Below, one piece after another: positions 30,937 through 36,975 of a DNA stretch of 36,975 bases (within the stretch, counting starts at the first letter, position 1; every line of letters starts with the position of its first letter). The position numbers were made by a program, and so were the translations under genes. The DNA is from Candidatus Woesearchaeota archaeon (GTDB taxonomy: Archaea > Nanobdellota > Nanobdellia > Woesearchaeales > UBA12501). The DNA lies in the NCBI GenBank assembly GCA_014729495.1, contig WJJV01000094.1:1-36975 (forward strand), read 5' to 3'. The notes beneath the pieces are model-generated. The model was given only the letters and a program-made list of their open reading frames with translations. It ran no database searches and was not told the origin of the DNA.

Positions 30937-31089
30937 ATGATAGATTTCCTGATAATGGCAATAATTGTGCTGATAATAGTGCTCATAGCTGTGTCCATAA
31001 TAAGGGTTGCGGCAAGAGTCCTGCTCAGCCTGGGAATCTTCGCGCTTCTGATATTCCTTGTTCTTGAGCTTATGCATTTTGTGAGATGA
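30937..31089 (+). CDS. 50-aa hydrophobic miniprotein (absent from ORF track)
   Basis: A frame of 50 codons from ATG 30937 to TGA 31087-31089. Two hydrophobic segments (FLIMAIIVLIIVLIAVSII; LLSLGIFALLIFLVLELM) flank a short RVAAR turn, so it is a membrane hairpin. A TATA box at the leaderless distance supports expression. Overlapping longer ORFs in other frames (30849-31067 plus, 30865-31077 minus) are shadows. Confidence 0.55.
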   Translation: MIDFLIMAIIVLIIVLIAVSIIRVAARVLLSLGIFALLIFLVLELMHFVR

Positions 31090-31171
31090 TCTATTAGCTG
31101 TATAGAATGATTTTCTGCTAAGAATAAGAAAGAAATAGAAAAGAGAATAAAAGAGTTATAGTTATGCTTGT

Positions 31172-31792
31172 TCAGTCCTCATCCCTGTCAGCACATCTTC
31201 CTCCTGAACATCTGTACCTGCACTCATGCTCTTCAGTAAGCCCTCTTCCAAACTCTCCATTGCTGCAGTAACGCTCAAGAAGAACATCCTCATCCTTGCA
31301 CTGGTCATTGAATACCTCAAGCAGGCCGTCTGTGACCTTTCCCTGGGTATCATAATCCTTTCCGCCGTCAGTGTCATTGCATGGCTGCTGTGCAGTGACA
31401 AGGCATTCTCCATCCCTGCAGAATTCTCCGCTTCCGCAAAGTGTTGTCCTGTCCTTGCTCTCCATCCTGCAGTATGAGTTTATTGTTCCAGGATAGACAC
31501 ACTTTGGTATATTCCTTGGCGTGAGAATATTTCCCTGGAAGCAGTAAGGCTCGCCTATCACTTCCTGTCCGCAGTCTGCATCACTATTGCATTCCACTTC
31601 TGTGCCTGAATCATCAACCACAATTATTGTATTGCCTTCATCTTCTTCCATGCTGCTGTCATCTGTTCCGGTTTCCTCATCATCTGCGCCAGAGTTTCCT
31701 GTCTGCTCCTGCACAGAGCATGCTGATAACATAACAGCAAAAATTACAGCCAATAAAAGAAAAATATCTCTCATCTCAATCTTATTATCCAC
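31172..31792 (-). CDS. Cys-rich secreted lipoprotein
   Basis: A 206-aa lipoprotein. A GTG start lies next to a GGTGAGGT ribosome binding site, with an internal ATG six codons later as the alternative. The lipobox is LSAC near residue 25. A low-complexity acidic linker (DDEETGTDDSSMEEDEG) is followed by about 13 cysteines in pairs (CNSDADCGQ, CGSGEFCRDGEC, CRYRCSGGRCAD). This resembles the small disulphide modules common in archaeal and candidate-phylum surface proteins. Function is unknown. The Cys pairs imply an oxidising environment outside the cell. Confidence 0.72.
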   Translation of the reverse strand: MDNKIEMRDIFLLLAVIFAVMLSACSVQEQTGNSGADDEETGTDDSSMEEDEGNTIIVVDDSGTEVECNSDADCGQEVIGEPYCFQGNILTPRNIPKCVYPGTINSYCRMESKDRTTLCGSGEFCRDGECLVTAQQPCNDTDGGKDYDTQGKVTDGLLEVFNDQCKDEDVLLERYCSNGEFGRGLTEEHECRYRCSGGRCADRDED

Positions 31793-31937
31793 TATGACCT
31801 CACCCCTGTATCCTTTATTAGATTGCTTGTTTAGTGACTAATATATTTAAAGGTTATGGAAATCAGGGTTTCCGTGACCTCAAAAATGCTTTTCGCTTTT
31901 TTGTTGTTTTTGCTTTGTTGTCTTCAATGCCAACAAA

Positions 31938-31946
31938 ATTTATATA
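31938..31946 (+). promoter_or_regulatory. TATA box for the 32096 lipoprotein
   Basis: ATTTATATA predicts transcription from about 31970, exactly where the hairpin at 31969-32022 begins. The leader would be about 125 nt, unusually long for this window. Confidence 0.5.
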
Positions 31947-31968
31947 GTTCGCTGGTTTATCTTTTTCC

Positions 31969-32022
31969 TGAAAAGAGGTGCCCGCAGGCCAGGTCACTGG
32001 CCTGGCTTGCGCCTTTCTTTCA
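31969..32022 (+). ncRNA. Structured leader hairpin of the 32096 lipoprotein gene
   Basis: TGAAA pairs with TTTCA, GGTGC with GCGCC, and AGGCCAG with CTGGCCT around a GTCA loop. It begins at the predicted transcription start. The outline GAAAAGAGGTG ... CCTTTCTTTC matches the element upstream of the HD gene. The rest of the 31793-32095 gap shows nothing further. Confidence 0.5.
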
Positions 32023-32095
32023 CAAGCATGATGGTCTGATCATGATTATGGACTGATTATACTAAGATATTATAAAGGATAAAGAAGGTGAATCA

Positions 32096-32836
32096 ATGAG
32101 AAAAAGACCCTCAATAATCATGGCATTAATGATTGTGATACTGCTTCTGATGCTGTCAACAGGATGCCAGGAATCTGATGATAAGGATGAAGAAGAAAAC
32201 TTTTCTGAAGATCAGGCTGCAGAAGAAAATACTGGTGGTGGGGCTGATGAATCAGTAAATGAGACCGGTGATGAAGAGCCTCAAGAGAATGAAACCTCAG
32301 ATGTTGCAGATGATGAAGATGATGCAGAGCCTGAACCTCAGCCAGACCCTGAGCCAGAATATGAGCTTGTGCATACTCTTGCTGACATTGATGAGATATT
32401 CCAGGATGATTTCTTTTTCATAGTCGGAAACCAGGCACCTGCAATGGATGTTGTGACAATATCAGAGATCCAGGTGGCATTGAGGGATCTTGACATACAG
32501 ACAGGCACAGCAGAGCTGGCAGATGAAGTGGATGATATCAGCGCAAAGAATTACATTGTTGTAGGCAATCCATGCGACAATCCAGCTGCTGCAGAACTTA
32601 TGAGTGATGAGATAGAAGAGCAGGATGACTGCAATGTCCTTGAGTCAGGCACTGCGCAGATAAGGTTGTTCAAGACCTCGCCGGACAGCATTGCTATACT
32701 TGTCTCAGGAGATAGGCCGGTCTATACCAGGATAGCTGGGGATGTGCTCGGCAATTTTGATGAGTATCCTCTGACAGGCACTGCAGTGGAGATCAGAGGT
32801 CCTGCAGACAATCCTTCTCTGAACCTTATAGAATGA
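32096..32836 (+). CDS. Lipoprotein with S-layer-like C-terminal domain
   Basis: A 246-aa lipoprotein: basic start MRKRPS, hydrophobic core, and lipobox STGC near residue 24. A very acidic linker with a proline-rich stretch (EPEPQPDPEPEYE) follows. The C-terminal 140 residues (NYIVVGNPCDNPAAAELM; GTAQIRLFKTSPDSIAILVSGDRPVYTRIAGDVLGNFDEYPLTGTAVEI in broken form) resemble the archaeal S-layer C-terminal domain. It therefore probably sits at the outer membrane face. The start follows GAAGGTGAATC. Confidence 0.75.
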   Translation: MRKRPSIIMALMIVILLLMLSTGCQESDDKDEEENFSEDQAAEENTGGGADESVNETGDEEPQENETSDVADDEDDAEPEPQPDPEPEYELVHTLADIDEIFQDDFFFIVGNQAPAMDVVTISEIQVALRDLDIQTGTAELADEVDDISAKNYIVVGNPCDNPAAAELMSDEIEEQDDCNVLESGTAQIRLFKTSPDSIAILVSGDRPVYTRIAGDVLGNFDEYPLTGTAVEIRGPADNPSLNLIE

Positions 32837-32842
32837 TCACAG

Positions 32843-33043
32843 GTGGCAATCATTGAATGCATAATAGATGAGAACAAGGCAGAATGCTCATGCACTTATC
32901 CAGGCTGCCCAAGAAAAGGCAAGTGCTGTGAGTGCCTGAAATATCATCTTGCGAACAATGAGCTTCCTGGCTGCTGCTTCTCTCCAGAAGCAGAGAAGAC
33001 CTATGACCGGAGCTTCCAGAAGTTTGCTGAGGATAGATTATAA
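32843..33043 (+). CDS. Small Cys-rich protein, DUF6485-like
   Basis: 66 aa from a GTG start. The Cys pattern CSCTYPGCPRKGKCCECLKYH plus a downstream GCCF suggests metal or cluster binding, and resembles the DUF6485 family of small cysteine proteins of unknown role. It lies 6 bp after the lipoprotein stop. It has no signal peptide, so it is probably cytoplasmic and cotranscribed. Confidence 0.72.
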   Translation: MAIIECIIDENKAECSCTYPGCPRKGKCCECLKYHLANNELPGCCFSPEAEKTYDRSFQKFAEDRL

Positions 33044-33069
33044 TTCTGAAAAGATACTCCTAAAATCAT

Positions 33070-33257
33070 AAAAATCCGAGCAATCGCCTACCTGAAACCT
33101 AAAGGTTTCAGTTTGACGGCGATTGTATCTAATATCGGATTTTTAGGATGCGGAAAACCAAAGGTTTTCAGCACCGTCAGAAATGCATAAGCATTTCTGA
33201 GGTTTCCAAAAGCCTTCATCTGAAACATAAATGTTTCAGTTTTCGGCTTTATGGAAA
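33070..33257. ncRNA. Nested hairpin region beside tRNA-Gln
   Basis: Three large stems carry shorter hairpins inside them. (1) AAAAATCCGA (33070-33079) pairs with TCGGATTTTT (33135-33144); within it CAATCGCC pairs with GGCGATTG, enclosing CTGAAACC-TAAA-GGTTTCAG. (2) GAAAACC-AAA-GGTTTTC at 33153-33169, then CAGAAATGC-ATAA-GCATTTCTG at 33178-33199. (3) TTTCCAAAAGCC (33203-33214) pairs with GGCTTTATGGAAA (33245-33257), enclosing CTGAAACA-TAAA-TGTTTCAG. No gene is supported here. Because pairing is symmetrical, the transcribed strand is uncertain; readthrough from the minus-strand tRNA is one possibility. Confidence 0.6.
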
Positions 33258-33263
33258 TAAACA

Positions 33264-33380
33264 TAGCCCTGCTCGGACTCGAACCGAGGTCTTCGGACGT
33301 TTTCGATGAAATCGAAAATTGTTCAAAATCTTGATGTCCATCACCAAAATCCGAAATGCTTGCCACTACACCACAGGGCT
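33264..33380 (-). tRNA. tRNA-Gln(TTG) with a 45-nt intron
   Basis: The acceptor arms AGCCCTG and CAGGGCT pair, with discriminator A. The D arm is GTGT...GCAT, the anticodon stem TCGGA / TCCGA, and the T arm CTCGG-TTCGAGT-CCGAG. The anticodon loop reads TT-TTG-G-intron-G, giving glutamine UUG with the intron after position 37, the canonical archaeal site. The intron spans about 33299-33343. It contains a perfect 8-bp hairpin TTTTCGAT-TTC-ATCGAAAA (33300-33318). CCA is not encoded. The splice bulge-helix-bulge was not verified in detail. Mature length is about 72 nt. Confidence 0.9.
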
Positions 33381-33484
33381 GTGTATCATATTCTAAGGCT
33401 ATTGATTTATAAAATTTGTTGAAAAAAGCATTCCTGCTCATTGTATTGCCCATGACTTCAGTCTGAACTGAACAAAACAAAAAA

Positions 33485-33492
33485 TATATAAA
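33485..33492 (+). promoter_or_regulatory. TATA box for the CARDB lipoprotein
   Basis: TATATAAA is centred about 30 bp before ATG 33518, favouring that start over 33509. Confidence 0.5.
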
Positions 33493-33517
33493 TCCCCTGA
33501 ATATCTTTATGCATACA

Positions 33518-34093
33518 ATGAAAAAAGCGGTTATACTTATATTGGTGCTTGCTATGATGGTCATAGGCATAAGCGGGTGCAAACAGGACAACGGGACTGG
33601 GGTTGTGATACCTTCAGAGCCAAGCGATGGAGCTGATTCTGGAACAACAGATGATACTGGCACAGATGATGATGCTGATGATTCAGATGACACTTCAGAT
33701 GATACTGGAGATACAGCTCCTCCAGGAGAGAAGACAAAGATAGACCTGACTGTTTCAGACTCTTACTTCAGTCCAGCCTTCCCTGATGAAGGAGAGGATG
33801 TCACTTTCAAGATAATATTCAAGAACCAGGGAACAGAGGATTCTGGAAGGTTTGATTATCAAGTGAAACTCTACAAGGACAGCTCTGTATGGAAGACTGA
33901 CACTTACTCAACTGACAGCGGACTGAAAAGGGGTGAAGAAGAGAAGATAGAGACAATGTATGTCTTCTCTGACTCAGGCACATACTATGCAGAGATATTT
34001 GTTGATCCTGACAACGAGATTCCAGAACTGATAGAGACAAACAACTACAAGAGGACAAAATCTGATGCAGTTGTCTCATCACCTTCAGACTGA
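33518..34093 (+). CDS. CARDB-domain lipoprotein
   Basis: 191 aa from ATG 33518; the track start at 33509 adds three residues. The lipobox is ISGC near residue 20. A long Asp/Thr-rich linker (DDTGTDDDADDSDDTSDD) follows. The mature domain is one CARDB-type beta sandwich (TVSDSYFSPAFPDEGEDV; FKIIFKNQGTEDSGRFDY; EIPELIETNNYKRTK), a fold used for adhesion or as a spacer in archaeal surface proteins. It is monocistronic, followed by a T-rich stretch. Confidence 0.8.
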   Translation: MKKAVILILVLAMMVIGISGCKQDNGTGVVIPSEPSDGADSGTTDDTGTDDDADDSDDTSDDTGDTAPPGEKTKIDLTVSDSYFSPAFPDEGEDVTFKIIFKNQGTEDSGRFDYQVKLYKDSSVWKTDTYSTDSGLKRGEEEKIETMYVFSDSGTYYAEIFVDPDNEIPELIETNNYKRTKSDAVVSSPSD

Positions 34094-34171
34094 TAATCAA
34101 TATTTTAAGATTTCTTTATAATCTCTTTTTTTCCTATAATTCTTATGATTCATATATGTTTTTTCAAAAGA

Positions 34172-34197
34172 TTTAAATACTAATGTCCTTTTATATA
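34172..34197 (+). promoter_or_regulatory. Promoter of the 812-aa gene
   Basis: TTTAAATA and a second AT box TTATATACTT precede ATG 34208. The first predicts a start about 5 nt before the ATG. Confidence 0.5.
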
Positions 34198-34207
34198 CTT
34201 AAAAAAG

Positions 34208-36646
34208 ATGGCGAATGAAGGCGAAGTTCGAACAGATGTAGATAGGCTTCTTGAGCTGGTAAAGCAATCAAAAGAGATTTCTGTTGACGAGGCTGCCAAG
34301 AAACTCGGCGTGCCTGCGAATACTATTGAATCATTGTCAGACCTTCTTGAGGAAGAGGGCATGCTCCACATAAAATACAAGTTTACCACACCATACCTGA
34401 CTTCTGAAGTGCCTAAAGGAAAAGGAGAGAAAAAGAAGCCTGAAGAGCTTGTTGTAGAGAAAGAGGAAGAGAAAGCTGAAGTTAAGGTTCCTGAAGGATC
34501 AAAGAAGGAGATAAAAGACATGGGCAAGGCAAAGCTGTCTCCAGAGAAGAAGGTAGAGCCTGAGAAGAAGACAGTCCATGCAAAAGAGATAACCACTGAG
34601 CAGAAGCCCGGAGAGATGGGCTGGCCAGAGGAAGGCAAGGAAGAAAAGGAAGAAGAGAAAGAAGAGGGGAAGGAAGAGGAAAAAGAGAAAGAAAAGCCTT
34701 CTCCTGAAGAGCCTGAAGCAAAGCCCGAACAGCCAGAGGCAAAGCCAGAGGCTCCTGAAGCAAAGCCTGAAGAGCCTGAGATAAGTATTGATGCTGAGAA
34801 GATCACAACTGAACAGGCAAAGCCAGGAGAGAAGATAACGCCCGAGCCTCTGAAGAAGAAAGATGGTTTGGAGATACCTGAGACAGATGATATAGATATT
34901 CTCATAAAGAAAGCAAATGAGTTCATAGCAAGAGGCGACTTTGAGAGCGCCAGAAAGATATACCTCAGGATAAGGAAGATCAAGGATGAGATACCTGAGA
35001 AATTCATAGAGAAAGAAAAGAAAGCAGAGTCAGGACTGGTTGACCTTAACAAGAATCTCATGGGAGGCATAGACAAAGCATTGTCCACTGACTTCAACAA
35101 GAAGATATCTGAGATCGAATCATTGTTCAACAAAGTAGAGGCCCATATGCGGTCAGGCCAGATACAGACTCTCAAGGATCTTGAGTTCATAGAGAATACT
35201 TACCATGAGATCAAGGAGCTTTACCTCTCTCTTCCAGCAGGATTCATGGAGAAGAAGGTCTCCATACAGGACAGGATGCTGCAGCTTTACAGGAATATCC
35301 TCACAAGCAAGAAGAATATCCTATCAACTGAATTCAGCAAGAAGTCTGAAAGCATAGTCAAGCTCATGGACAGGCTTGTGAAGGAAATATCCTCAAGGAA
35401 GATAAATGAGGCAAACAGGACATTCACAGAGATAACCCATCTTTACAGGACACTGCCAAGAGGATTCCTCAAAGAGAAGACAGACCTGCAGAACAGGATA
35501 CTCTCAATGTACCAGAAGCTCATAGTGAGCAAGGAGGAAGTGTACACAAAAGACCTTAAGCACAAGTCAGAGATGATAAAGGACATGATACATGAGGCCA
35601 TGGCTGATGTAAGCAAGGGCAGGCTGGGAAAAGCCCAGGCACTCTATCGCAGGATAACTGAGATGTATGCAAAGCTTCCTGAAGGATTCTATGATATAAG
35701 GGCAGACCTTGAGATGAAGATACTGGACCTGCATCACCTTATTGTGCTCAAGCACAGCAGGGCCACAATAGATGATATGAACTCAAAATCAAATGAGATA
35801 GAGACGCTGATACAGAGCGCGAACAACTACCTCAAGGACAGGGAGACAGACCTTGCCAAGGAGGCTTATCAGGAGGCAACCAGCATCTATAATACCTTCC
35901 CTGAAGGATTCATTGACGTGAATCTGAAGATAAGGGACAAGATAGTCAAGCTATACAAGGACATACTCTCACAGGAGACAAGACCACTCATAGGCGAGGT
36001 AGACCGCCAGACAGAGAAGATATATGTGGAGCTGCTGAAGCTGCTTGTCAACATACATGATCTCATTAAGAAGAAGCAGTTTGACAAGATAAAGGATAAG
36101 TACATGCTGGCATACAAGCTGTATCATGAGCTGCCGCTGAACTTCCTTGAGAAGAAGACAAGCCTGTACAGCGAGCTCTTCAAGTACTATGAGGAGCTGA
36201 AGCTATACAGCGAGGTAATGAAGCTGTCAGAGTACGCGAACAACAATGAATACGGCAAGCTCAAGGATCTGCTGAGTCTTGTCATAGACACGCATAGCAA
36301 GCTGATCAGGAAATATCCAGAGGACATAGAGATCTTCAGGTTCATACACGGCAAATGCCTGATATACATGGACCTGCTGAAAAGAGGGATGAAGGCAAAG
36401 AACGGCAGGGATGTGAGAGAAAAGGTGCAGGGAATGGCTGAGAAGAAAAAGAAGCCTGAGATAGAGAAATCCAAGGAGCTCAAAGAGCATGAGAAAGGCA
36501 AGGCAGCAAAGATACCTATAGAGCAGACAATGCCTGGAGTTCATCCTGCGAGTACAGTCCATGCTGAGACAAAAAAACCGCAGGAGAAAGAAGCGCTTAT
36601 CAGCGCAAAGGATTACCTGCAGAAGAAGTACCATCCTCTGGGATGA
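34208..36646 (+). CDS. Six-repeat helical protein with N-terminal winged helix, pilus/archaellum-like neighbourhood
   Basis: An 812-aa protein in three parts. Residues 1-66 read as a winged helix (ISVDEAAKKLGVPANTIESL; EEEGMLHIKYKFTTPYL). Residues 70-225 are a low-complexity Lys/Glu/Pro hinge with repeated EAKPE/PEAKPEAP units. Residues 230-700 hold six helical repeats of 74-80 aa. Each ends in a motif like Y-x5-LPxGF: IPEKF 262, LPAGF 342, LPRGF 416, LPEGF 490, FPEGF 564, LPLNF 642. Each is followed by a (K/D)xxLxxRILxLY-type helix, a TPR-like solenoid. It has no signal peptide, so it is cytoplasmic. A probable secretion ATPase follows, suggesting an assembly partner; that is inference. Confidence 0.8.
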   Translation: MANEGEVRTDVDRLLELVKQSKEISVDEAAKKLGVPANTIESLSDLLEEEGMLHIKYKFTTPYLTSEVPKGKGEKKKPEELVVEKEEEKAEVKVPEGSKKEIKDMGKAKLSPEKKVEPEKKTVHAKEITTEQKPGEMGWPEEGKEEKEEEKEEGKEEEKEKEKPSPEEPEAKPEQPEAKPEAPEAKPEEPEISIDAEKITTEQAKPGEKITPEPLKKKDGLEIPETDDIDILIKKANEFIARGDFESARKIYLRIRKIKDEIPEKFIEKEKKAESGLVDLNKNLMGGIDKALSTDFNKKISEIESLFNKVEAHMRSGQIQTLKDLEFIENTYHEIKELYLSLPAGFMEKKVSIQDRMLQLYRNILTSKKNILSTEFSKKSESIVKLMDRLVKEISSRKINEANRTFTEITHLYRTLPRGFLKEKTDLQNRILSMYQKLIVSKEEVYTKDLKHKSEMIKDMIHEAMADVSKGRLGKAQALYRRITEMYAKLPEGFYDIRADLEMKILDLHHLIVLKHSRATIDDMNSKSNEIETLIQSANNYLKDRETDLAKEAYQEATSIYNTFPEGFIDVNLKIRDKIVKLYKDILSQETRPLIGEVDRQTEKIYVELLKLLVNIHDLIKKKQFDKIKDKYMLAYKLYHELPLNFLEKKTSLYSELFKYYEELKLYSEVMKLSEYANNNEYGKLKDLLSLVIDTHSKLIRKYPEDIEIFRFIHGKCLIYMDLLKRGMKAKNGRDVREKVQGMAEKKKKPEIEKSKELKEHEKGKAAKIPIEQTMPGVHPASTVHAETKKPQEKEALISAKDYLQKKYHPLG

Positions 36647-36716
36647 GAAGATTCCATAATGATTTCATCATAAGATTCAGGATTGATATGGCAGCTGATA
36701 TGCATCATAACTTTCA

Positions 36717-36754
36717 TCATCATCATCATCATTTCGCTTGTCTTATAACAAGCG
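36717..36754 (+). promoter_or_regulatory. TCA microsatellite and intercistronic hairpin
   Basis: A run of about six ATC/TCA triplets is followed by a perfect 7-bp hairpin CGCTTGT-CTTATA-ACAAGCG (36735-36754) and A-rich sequence. It separates the 812-aa gene from the ATPase gene. Confidence 0.55.
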
Positions 36755-36787
36755 CATAAAAAAGAGTCATAAAAAAAGAGGTGGACA

Positions 36788-36975
36788 ATGCCTGATACAC
36801 AAGGTAATGCAGATAATCTTGACAGCTACGAGATTAGGCTGGGCAATCTTATCACAAAGGTCAATATCTTTGAGAAAGAGGAGGATTTCGTCCCTGTCTA
36901 TCACATATCCATATCCAACATAAGCGAGACAACAAAGCTGATTCTTGAGAAGATAAGAAAGGAGTTCATATCACA
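36788..36975 (+). CDS. Probable type II/IV secretion system ATPase (FlaI/TadA/CpaF-like), N-terminal fragment
   Basis: ATG 36788 follows GAGGTGGACA, and the frame is open for 62 codons to the window end. The visible N-terminus (SYEIRLGNLITKVNIFEKEEDFVPVYHISI; TTKLILEKIRKEFIS) resembles the N-terminal domain of archaeal secretion ATPases that power archaellum or type IV pilus assembly. The Walker motifs lie beyond the window, so the call rests on the N-domain alone. Confidence 0.55.
   Translation, partial: MPDTQGNADNLDSYEIRLGNLITKVNIFEKEEDFVPVYHISISNISETTKLILEKIRKEFIS

Noticed and set aside
30849-31077. 72-aa plus and 70-aa minus ORFs
   Set aside because: Both are shadows of the 50-aa membrane protein frame at 30937-31089, which has the better promoter placement and composition.
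33088-33693. 201-aa minus-strand ORF across the tRNA region
   Set aside because: It runs through the tRNA gene, its intron and the hairpin cluster, so it is not a real coding sequence.
34180-35190. 336-aa minus-strand ORF opposite the 812-aa gene
   Set aside because: It is a Ser/Phe-rich antisense shadow created by the Lys/Glu-rich codons of the real gene.

Overview
The window reads as a chromosomal segment of an archaeon. Information-processing genes are archaeal in type: topoisomerase I with C-terminal zinc motifs, aIF5B, uS15, Orc1/Cdc6 and a DHH/RecJ-like nuclease next to uS15. A tRNA-Gln(TTG) gene carries an intron at position 37/38. Many starts sit 26-30 bp after a TATA box with almost no leader, while others follow GGTGAT-type ribosome binding sites. 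The small genes and the many lipoprotein, CARDB, Ig-like and SpoIIM-like envelope genes would fit a DPANN lineage of the Woesearchaeota/Pacearchaeota kind, but that placement is inference.

Layout. 1-420: hairpin-rich repeat copy R1 (minus). 0.4-6 kb: PfkB kinase, small membrane protein, topA, a large lipoprotein. 6-13.3 kb: an envelope block with two SpoIIM-like paralogues flanking a 905-aa anchored Ig-like surface protein, followed by a secreted, membrane-anchored Lon-type (S16) protease and a PHP phosphoesterase. 13.3-17 kb: two orphan proteins, a PUA/Nip7-like protein, a DUF4870-like membrane protein and aIF5B. 17.04-17.83 kb: repeat copy R2. 17.9-21 kb: small secreted protein, orphan gene, and a winged-helix regulator divergent from orc1/cdc6 with inverted repeats between them. 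21-24.7 kb: HD-GYP-like phosphohydrolase followed by four small or orphan genes, one only 46 aa. 24.7-26.2 kb: a polytopic membrane protein. 26.25-26.73 kb: repeat copy R3, then a CYTH protein. 27.3-30.8 kb: small membrane proteins, a Bro-N/antirepressor-like protein, RecJ-like nuclease and uS15. 31-34.1 kb: lipoproteins, a Cys-rich small protein, and the intron-containing tRNA-Gln beside a nested-hairpin region. 34.2 kb to end: an 812-aa protein with six helical repeats, then the start of a probable type II/IV secretion ATPase.

The most unusual content is non-coding. R1, R2 and R3 share one modular scaffold. Its parts are tandem 39-nt stem-loops whose stems change in a compensated way, a core of about 125-131 bp bounded by GGCAGCAACAA / TTGTTGCTGCC, and short perfect hairpins whose stem sequence differs between copies at the same scaffold position. 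R2 and R3 both end in ATCAAGAGCTGA just before a plus-strand gene. Similar mini-hairpins occur in the tRNA-Gln intron and nested inside larger stems next to that tRNA. This suggests either a structured RNA family or a mobile hairpin element that spreads by nesting in loops and spacers. No transposase or integrase is visible in the window.
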